Positions 1-5,101 of a stretch of 9,079 nt of DNA are shown piece by piece (the stretch's first letter is position 1; each line of letters begins with the position of its first letter). The notes below the pieces were generated by a model, which saw nothing but the letters and a program-made list of their open reading frames with translations, made no database searches and had not been told where the DNA came from. The stretch comes from Anaerolineae bacterium. Lineage in GTDB: Bacteria; Chloroflexota; Anaerolineae; 4572-78; NAK82. A program made the translations under genes and the position numbers. Location: assembly GCA_030598425.1 (NCBI GenBank), contig JAUVPY010000065.1, positions 1 through 9,079 on the forward strand, read 5' to 3'.

Positions 1-18
1 AACCAGGAGCGCAACGCA

Positions 19-1449
19 ATGACGATCAGATTTGGTACAGATGGTTGGCGTGCCGTTATCAGTGACACCTTCACCTTTGCCAACCTGCAGTTGGTGGCCC
101 AGGCCATCGCTGACCACGTGCTGGACCAAGCAAATACAGACGAGCCAGAGGTTGTCGTTGGCTTCGACACTCGCTTCTTATCCGACCGTTACGCGAAAGA
201 GGTGGCCCGGGTGCTGGCAGGCAACGGCATCACCGCGTGGCTGACTCGGGCCGATGCTCCGACACCCTCTATCTCCTACAATGTCGTCCACAAAAAGGCC
301 GCAGTAGGTGTGATGATCACTGCCAGTCATAACGCACCGCGATATAACGGTGTCAAGCTCAAATCCGCTGCTGGAGGTTCAGCTTCAGCCCAACAAGGGC
401 ATATGGTTGAGCGTTTCCTGGAGCAGAATCAGGAACAGGCCCGTGGCCCGAATATGATTGATTACCAAAAAGCCGTGGACCGTGGCCTTATTCGTCCCTT
501 CGACCCGGCTTGGGCCTACTACGAGCACCTCGGGCAATTGCTCGACGTGGATGTTATCTCTGGCGGCGAAATGCGCGTGGTGGCCGACCCAATGTATGGC
601 TCTGGACGCGGCTGCTTCTGCGAGTTCTTATCTCGCACTCGTACCTATATCCGTGAGATCCGGGGCGAGATGAACCCCGGTTTTGGTGGGATTCACCCTG
701 AGCCAATCGGCCACTACCTTTCGGCCCTGGTTGCGGCCGTACAAGCCGACCAAGCTGATGTCGGTTTGGCTACCGACGGCGATGCCGATCGCATTGGCGC
801 GGTAGACGCATCGGGCAATTTCGTAGACCCGCATCACATCTTCGCGCTAGCTCTGCGCTATCTTGTCGAGAAGCGAGGTTGGACCGGAACCGTGGTCAAA
901 ACGGTTTCCACCACCCTGATGGTAGATCGGCTAGCCGCCAAATACAAGTTGCCGCTCCACGAAACACCAGTTGGCTTCAACCATATCGGCGAATTGATGC
1001 TCAAGGAGGACGTGCTTATAGGTGGCGAGGAATCGGGTGGGTTAAGCATCAAAGGGCACATCCCGGAAGGGGACGGGATCTTGATGGGGTTGCTACTGAT
1101 GGAGATTATGGCCGAGGCCGATGCGCCGCTACACGAACTGGTCGCCGACCTGCAAGCATCTGTCGGACCAACCTGCTACGCCCGGCGCGACCTGCGCCTA
1201 AGCCACCCCGTGGCCAAGCACGAGATGGTAAAACGTCTCACCGATGGCGCACCCGCCCACTTAAATCAGCAGACGGTACGCCAGGTGGACACCCGCGATG
1301 GCGTGAAATACCGTCTGGCCGACGACAGTTGGTTACTCATCCGACCCAGCGGCACCGAACCTGTGCTGCGTGTCTACGCAGAAGGGCCCGATGAGGAGGC
1401 AGTAGATGCTCTCATTCAGGTCGGGCGCGAACTGGCCGGGATAGAATAG
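19..1449 (+). CDS. Phosphoglucomutase/phosphomannomutase family protein (alpha-D-phosphohexomutase)
   Basis: This 476-residue cytosolic enzyme should interconvert hexose 1- and 6-phosphates through a phosphoserine, supplying sugar phosphates for envelope or storage polysaccharides. All four family signatures are visible. The phosphoserine loop is TASHNAPRYNGVK, with catalytic Ser103. The metal-binding loop is DGDADR (Asp253, Asp255, Asp257). The sugar-binding loop is GGEESGG (335-341). The phosphate-binding loop is RPSGTEP (442-448) in the C-terminal domain. The N-terminal RFGTDGWR (residues 4-11) is typical, and length and domain order are normal, so the gene looks intact. The ATG at 19 has an AGGAG ribosome-binding site at 5-9. 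It ends only 7 bases from the stop of the convergent Roadblock gene. Whether the substrate is glucose, mannose or glucosamine phosphate cannot be settled from sequence alone. The TASHNAP loop resembles the bacterial PGM/PMM group more than classical GlmM. Confidence 0.94.
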   Translation: MTIRFGTDGWRAVISDTFTFANLQLVAQAIADHVLDQANTDEPEVVVGFDTRFLSDRYAKEVARVLAGNGITAWLTRADAPTPSISYNVVHKKAAVGVMITASHNAPRYNGVKLKSAAGGSASAQQGHMVERFLEQNQEQARGPNMIDYQKAVDRGLIRPFDPAWAYYEHLGQLLDVDVISGGEMRVVADPMYGSGRGCFCEFLSRTRTYIREIRGEMNPGFGGIHPEPIGHYLSALVAAVQADQADVGLATDGDADRIGAVDASGNFVDPHHIFALALRYLVEKRGWTGTVVKTVSTTLMVDRLAAKYKLPLHETPVGFNHIGELMLKEDVLIGGEESGGLSIKGHIPEGDGILMGLLLMEIMAEADAPLHELVADLQASVGPTCYARRDLRLSHPVAKHEMVKRLTDGAPAHLNQQTVRQVDTRDGVKYRLADDSWLLIRPSGTEPVLRVYAEGPDEEAVDALIQVGRELAGIE

Positions 1450-1456
1450 GTCTCAG

Positions 1457-1873
1457 TTAGACAACCAAACTGCCTTCAAGGATATTCCGGATCCGCTGGG
1501 CGGCAAACTGACCAGAATACAGAGCAACCCCCAGCTTTGATCCCTTTTCGAGCAAAACTGCTATGGCCGCGTCGTTGCTGACCGGAATAACTATCATAAC
1601 CCCGTAACGCCCCTCGACGAGCATTCGCTCAATATCACCCTGGTCCAACCGAGACAAGGTGCGTTCAGCCAAGGCCACTAGCGTGGCAGCCATAGCAGCC
1701 ACCTGTGAGCTATTTGCCGAGTCATCATCCGCAAATGACTCTCCGCCAGGCGGGTGCGAAGCGACCACAAAGCCTTCGATACTTACAATGACGGCAGCCC
1801 GTACGCCATCTAACGAATCACACAGGTCAGCCAGCGCATCTTGTAACAAATCCGTCCGATAGACTTGAGCCAT
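1457..1873 (-). CDS. Roadblock/LC7 domain protein
   Basis: This small soluble protein of 138 residues is built almost entirely of one Roadblock/LC7 fold. The visible pattern is an N-terminal helix (about 8-20), a strand pair AAVIVSIEGFVVASH (26-40), a long Ala-rich helix around VAAMAATLVALAERTL (58-73), then strands around GVMIVIPVSNDAAIAVLL and a C-terminal helix. Bacterial members of this family (MglB-like) dimerise and often regulate small Ras-like GTPases; that is family knowledge, and no GTPase gene is present here. The ATG at 1873 has GGAG in its leader (about 1883-1886 on the plus strand), just after the stop of the MBL-fold gene 21 bases upstream, so the two are probably co-transcribed behind the Ser/Thr kinase gene. 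Residues 41-56, rich in Gly, Asp and Ser, look like a flexible loop. The cellular role is unknown, with signalling or polarity the likeliest. Confidence 0.85.
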   Translation of the reverse strand: MAQVYRTDLLQDALADLCDSLDGVRAAVIVSIEGFVVASHPPGGESFADDDSANSSQVAAMAATLVALAERTLSRLDQGDIERMLVEGRYGVMIVIPVSNDAAIAVLLEKGSKLGVALYSGQFAAQRIRNILEGSLVV

Positions 1874-1894
1874 AACTATTTCTCCATCAAATAC

Positions 1895-2740
1895 TTAAGC
1901 TGGGAGTTCGACCACCTGACCATCGGAGGCTACATCGAACGCGTCATCTGGAAGGTATGTTCGTAACTCCTCTGGTGCCACTTGGATGTGTCCGATGTGA
2001 GTAAAAAGAGTCCGTTGCGCACGAGTGGCCTGGGCGAAGCGAACCCCTTCGACAATCGGCAAATGACGACCATACTCCTCGCCCGATTCAGGCTGATTTG
2101 AACTCTGATCTCCGTTTAGAAAAGTCCCGTCGAGGATGAGCAAGTCAGACTCCGTCACCCCCCAAAAAGCGCTGTCGTAAGAGGTTGGCGCATAGACAAC
2201 CCGGAGGTCATTTTGCTCGATGACCAGTCCAGCCGTGGTGAAGGTATTGGTGTGGAACGTATCGAAGGGCGTGAATGAAAGCCCTTCGTAGGGTTCGAAA
2301 GACTGGCCCAGCGTCATGTCGCGTCGAACGTAGGGGCGTTCTGTTCCCTGTCCAGGGTCCAGTTCGTGTGAGACGAGATAGTTAAAGGTGACGAGAATTA
2401 AAGTCCAACTATCGAATTGAGCCCATACAGGCAACTGCTCGAGGTTCAGCATCTGACGCAACTGAGCCAAATCATCGAGGCCCAGATAATGATCGGCGTG
2501 CGGGTGCGTGATGACAATATCGCGGATGGCGGTCAACTCTTCGGGAGGTAGAACGGCAAGCTGTCTGTAGATGTCAGGACCAGGGTCAACCAACACCCGC
2601 TGGTTAACGAGAATAGATGGGCGGGATCTCACACCCCCGGGATCGGTCCTGGCATGGCTGCATTGGGGGCAATCGCATCCCCATCGCGGTAGAGGATGTC
2701 TCGCGCTGGTGCCCAGAAACCGGATGGTCAGCTCGCCCAT
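1895..2740 (-). CDS. MBL-fold metal-dependent hydrolase, PhnP-like
   Basis: This 281-residue cytosolic metallo-beta-lactamase-fold hydrolase is closest in layout to PhnP-type cyclic phosphodiesterases. The N-terminal GCDCPQC (Cys22, Cys24, Cys27) matches the extra structural zinc site of PhnP. The metal motif HPHADH is present (His79, His81, Asp83, His84). His163 in FDTFHTNTF and the pair His248/His251 in FTHIGH fit the remaining histidines. VDPGPD (51-56) is the usual early Asp turn. Oddly, the metal-bridging Asp expected about 21 residues after His163 falls in VVYAPTSYD, where only Asp189 is nearby, so the site may be shifted or altered. The ATG has GGAAAGGG upstream. It lies 69 bases after the kinase stop and 21 before the Roadblock gene. 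There are no phn genes nearby, so a carbon-phosphorus lyase role is not supported. The substrate is unknown. Confidence 0.86.
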   Translation of the reverse strand: MGELTIRFLGTSARHPLPRWGCDCPQCSHARTDPGGVRSRPSILVNQRVLVDPGPDIYRQLAVLPPEELTAIRDIVITHPHADHYLGLDDLAQLRQMLNLEQLPVWAQFDSWTLILVTFNYLVSHELDPGQGTERPYVRRDMTLGQSFEPYEGLSFTPFDTFHTNTFTTAGLVIEQNDLRVVYAPTSYDSAFWGVTESDLLILDGTFLNGDQSSNQPESGEEYGRHLPIVEGVRFAQATRAQRTLFTHIGHIQVAPEELRTYLPDDAFDVASDGQVVELPA

Positions 2741-2809
2741 GAGTCTACCCTTTCCACTGCCGCAAAAGACTTAGTCCATTATGACCTATTTCGCCAGAAA
2801 AACCAGCGC

Positions 2810-4510
2810 CTAGTCTCGGCCCGTAGGAGGAGGACTTGGGCCATCATCCGGCGCCCCATCTTTACAATTGGGGTTAGTGCGCACGCCAATCACATAGCGC
2901 TCTCTCGCAATTTCCTGACCATCTTCCAGCAACTCGACAGTAATACTGTACGGCGAGCTTTCGGCGGAGAGAGCGCTCCCACACCGAAATCGACCAACCC
3001 AGAACTCTCCGGTCTCAGGCTTGAAGTCTTCGCTGCCCCTATCTTGCACTCTAATTGCGTTTTTCAGAGCACCCGAGAATTCTATATTGAGTCGCAGATA
3101 AGACGGCAGACCTTGAGCCTGGTCGTTGCCATCAGACGAATCACGATCAATCCCGAAGATAGCATTCCCGATTTGAGCGACGACTTCGCCCCACAGGTAG
3201 CTACCCTCCAGATAGGTGACGGAATGAGTCGAGGAATCCCCCACTTCCACAGTACCGATTTCGGTATCGCGGAACACCAAAGTAAGATCAGGCTGGCCTG
3301 TGACCCGTGTTGGCAGGGCAAGACCTTCATCGGCAGACGGCGATGGAGAAGGTACAGGACTTGGAGATGGCTGAGGCGTGGGTGTAGCCGTTGGTGACAG
3401 TGTTGAGGTAGCGGTAGGGGCAGGCGTCAGGGTATGAGTCGGCGTAGGATTCACGGCAAGTGGAGCAGTCGTCGGTTCAGGGGCAGATTGGGTCGATCCA
3501 GAGACCAACCCAAACGTGATCATTGCACCCATAACTAGAAGGACGAACATGATCGCGGCAACCGCGAGCAAACGGGCTGGAAATCCAGATTTAGGCTTCG
3601 GCGCCGGCTGAGGCTCTTCGAATACGATTGGCTCAAACGATTGGGTGGTGAATGAAACCGTCAGGCGGCTACGTGCCCTTTGAAGCGCTTGCAGCATCTC
3701 GTCGGCGTCCTGAAACCGATTCTCAGGTTTGCGTTGGAGCGCCTTGATGAGAAGCGGCCGCACCGGATCAGGAAACATGGTTAGCTGTTGATATACTTCA
3801 CTGCTATCCGAGTTAGCAAAAATCGGATTGATAAAGAGAGGCTCTTGCAACTCACCGCTCATCATCTCATAGAGTACCGCCCCCAGTGAATAAAGATCGG
3901 CGGAGGGGGTGATGACAGGGGAACTGGATGCCTGTTCAGGCGACAGATAAATAAGGGTGCCGACTACGTTGTCGACAGGCGTCAGCCGCTCATCTTGGGG
4001 AGCCAAAGCAATGCCAAAGTCACCGATCTTGGCCCGGGGCAGGGCATCAGAGCGAGAGAAGAACATCACATTAGCCGGTTTCACGTCCCGGTGGACGACG
4101 CCCTTGTTGTGAACTGCACGCAGCCCCCTGCAAACATCAATCGAGAATGACAGTGCCTCGTAAGGTGATAGGGTGCCCTCCAACTGCAGAACTTGGGCCA
4201 GTGTGCCGGCGTCGGCATACTCCATCACCATATAGTGCTGCCCATCTCTCTCGACTACGTCGTGGATCGTGACTACGTGTGGCTCGCCGCGGCTGGCTTC
4301 GGCTATGACCTTGGCTTCGCGCAGAAAGCGGCTGACGGCAGCCGGGTCAGCCGCCAGGCGCGGGAGGAGTTGTTTGATCGCAACAGGGCGGTCCAACATG
4401 GGGTCGTTCGCCAGGTACACTCGTCCCCAGCCACCGCTGCCCAGCAGCCGGACCAACTCATAACGATCTAGTATTACGTCACCGAGACTATGTACAGTGT
4501 CAGAGGCCAT
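2810..4510 (-). CDS. Transmembrane receptor-type Ser/Thr protein kinase
   Basis: This 566-residue Hanks-type kinase should phosphorylate Ser/Thr on cytosolic partners in response to an outer-domain signal. The kinase domain (about 17-280) has every key element. These are the glycine loop GSGGWG (24-29), Lys46 in VAIK, a likely helix-C Glu65, catalytic HRDVKPAN (140-147, Asp142), DFG (164-166), and SPEQ (190-193) in place of APE. One hydrophobic membrane segment spans about 313-337. A Pro/Thr/Ser-rich stalk (341-396) follows, and then an outer domain of about 170 residues (397-566) with two Cys (510, 549) that could pair. I see no PASTA repeats, and I do not recognise the outer domain. It is first in a probable operon with the MBL-fold and Roadblock genes, and is divergent from the PBP gene. 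A strong promoter lies about 100 bases upstream. The ribosome-binding site is weak. Confidence 0.93.
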   Translation of the reverse strand: MASDTVHSLGDVILDRYELVRLLGSGGWGRVYLANDPMLDRPVAIKQLLPRLAADPAAVSRFLREAKVIAEASRGEPHVVTIHDVVERDGQHYMVMEYADAGTLAQVLQLEGTLSPYEALSFSIDVCRGLRAVHNKGVVHRDVKPANVMFFSRSDALPRAKIGDFGIALAPQDERLTPVDNVVGTLIYLSPEQASSSPVITPSADLYSLGAVLYEMMSGELQEPLFINPIFANSDSSEVYQQLTMFPDPVRPLLIKALQRKPENRFQDADEMLQALQRARSRLTVSFTTQSFEPIVFEEPQPAPKPKSGFPARLLAVAAIMFVLLVMGAMITFGLVSGSTQSAPEPTTAPLAVNPTPTHTLTPAPTATSTLSPTATPTPQPSPSPVPSPSPSADEGLALPTRVTGQPDLTLVFRDTEIGTVEVGDSSTHSVTYLEGSYLWGEVVAQIGNAIFGIDRDSSDGNDQAQGLPSYLRLNIEFSGALKNAIRVQDRGSEDFKPETGEFWVGRFRCGSALSAESSPYSITVELLEDGQEIARERYVIGVRTNPNCKDGAPDDGPSPPPTGRD

Positions 4511-4614
4511 AGTGCCATCTCTGAATCGGCCGAGCCGAATTCTATCGCAAACACCGAAGCAATCGAGGTATGTAAGCAGATGATCAGGTCAGGTGAGAGC
4601 GGATGCCCAATTAT

Positions 4615-4643
4615 ATTATAGCAAATTCTCGCATGAATATCAA
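4615..4643 (-). promoter_or_regulatory. Sigma70-type promoter of the kinase operon
   Basis: Read on the minus strand, TTGATA (4643-4638) is followed by a 17-base spacer and TATAAT (4620-4615), with TGC directly before the -10 (extended -10). That is 5/6 and 6/6 to consensus at ideal spacing. Transcription would start near 4608, giving a leader of about 98 bases before the kinase ATG at 4510. A small inverted repeat, TCGGC-CGA-GCCGA (4526-4538), lies in that leader close to the start codon. Assignment to the kinase is by position and strand. Confidence 0.72.
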
Positions 4644-4989
4644 TTCAGAGCCCAGAGCAAACGCATTTGGCCGGGATCAAGTGCAACACACCTTCGAATT
4701 CACGCCTTTACGTTTTCCAGGCAGCATTTCCAACGTCCATCAGATGTTTGTGACGCAGCAAGGTGCGCTGCACTTTATGTGTTTTTCAAATGCAATTGCC
4801 CTGATTCAGAGCCGAGGGAAATCCATCTTTGGTGGGTTCTCAGAGGAACCATCAAACCACGGTGCCGGCCTGCTATACAGATGGACATTCTTTACTCATT
4901 ATGTTAACTCGTAATTGGGATGCCCCCCTTGGAGTTGGTTTCAGCGACGGTAGGGCGACGGTTTGAGCGTTGCCTGGCCACCAGCCACA

Positions 4990-5005
4990 AGACAGCGGGC
5001 TGTCT
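4990..5005. promoter_or_regulatory. Perfect inverted repeat, candidate operator upstream of PBP
   Basis: AGACAGC-GG-GCTGTCT forms a perfect palindrome with 7-base arms and a 2-base centre. It ends 23 bases before the TATAAT of the PBP promoter, so it overlaps the place where a -35 element would sit. Position and symmetry fit a dimeric transcription factor site. There is no run of T after it, so it is not an intrinsic terminator. The regulator is unknown. Confidence 0.45.
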
Positions 5006-5025
5006 GTCGCGCTCACCGCCATTTA

Positions 5026-5034
5026 TGATATAAT
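5026..5034 (+). promoter_or_regulatory. Extended -10 promoter of the PBP gene
   Basis: TGATATAAT is a perfect TATAAT (5029-5034) preceded by the extended -10 TGn. No good -35 is seen at 16-18 bases; CTGTCG at 19 bases is weak. This fits an extended -10 promoter, possibly activator-dependent through the palindrome just upstream. The predicted start is about 5041-5042, leaving a leader of about 60 bases before the PBP ATG at 5101. Confidence 0.6.
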
Positions 5035-5041
5035 TCAAGCG

Positions 5042-5101
5042 ATGAAGCCGTTCAATCTTGATATTTCAGATTGCCACGGTGAACCGGGAGAGTACGATTG
5101 A
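5042..5101 (+). CDS. Possible leaderless 19-codon upstream ORF
   Basis: An ATG lies 8 bases after the TATAAT, at the predicted transcription start, and opens a 19-residue frame, MKPFNLDISDCHGEPGEYD. Its TGA (5099-5101) shares one base with the PBP ATG (5101-5103), the TGATG arrangement typical of translational coupling. The PBP ribosome-binding site GGGAGAG (5086-5092) lies inside it. It has no ribosome-binding site of its own and would have to be read leaderless. A chance frame of this size is quite possible. The peptide resembles nothing I know. Confidence 0.3.
   Translation: MKPFNLDISDCHGEPGEYD

Larger units (their letters stand above)
4511..5097. other. Divergent intergenic region between kinase and PBP genes
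   Basis: This gap of nearly 590 bases separates two divergent genes. It holds the minus-strand kinase promoter near its left end, and the plus-strand PBP promoter, a palindrome and a short upstream ORF near its right end. Between about 4644 and 4985 I see no recognisable gene, RNA or transposon. Two overlapping reading frames of about 100 codons exist, but their translations resemble no family I know and lack convincing start signals. A 10-base word, ATTCAGAGCC, occurs twice (4643-4652 and 4804-4813). The length is large for two promoters alone, so regulator sites or a decayed gene are possible. Confidence 0.6.

Noticed and set aside
879..1394. 171-codon frame inside the phosphohexomutase gene
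   Set aside because: It is a same-strand shadow of a gene with all catalytic motifs.
1450..1500. Bidirectional terminator between the convergent mutase and Roadblock genes
   Set aside because: Only 7 bases separate the stops, and no GC hairpin with a T-run is present; CGGATCCG nearby is just a short palindrome.
2741..2809. Separate promoter for the MBL gene (CATAAT in the gap)
   Set aside because: The -10-like word has no acceptable -35 at 16-18 bases; co-transcription with the kinase is simpler.
2696..3397. 233-codon plus-strand frame opposite the kinase and MBL genes
   Set aside because: It is antisense to two well-supported genes, and its translation lacks any family motif.
4593..4914. 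Two overlapping plus-strand reading frames of about 103 and 104 codons in the kinase-PBP intergenic region
   Set aside because: Neither has a convincing ribosome-binding site or recognisable motifs, they overlap each other almost fully, and both begin beside the minus-strand kinase promoter.
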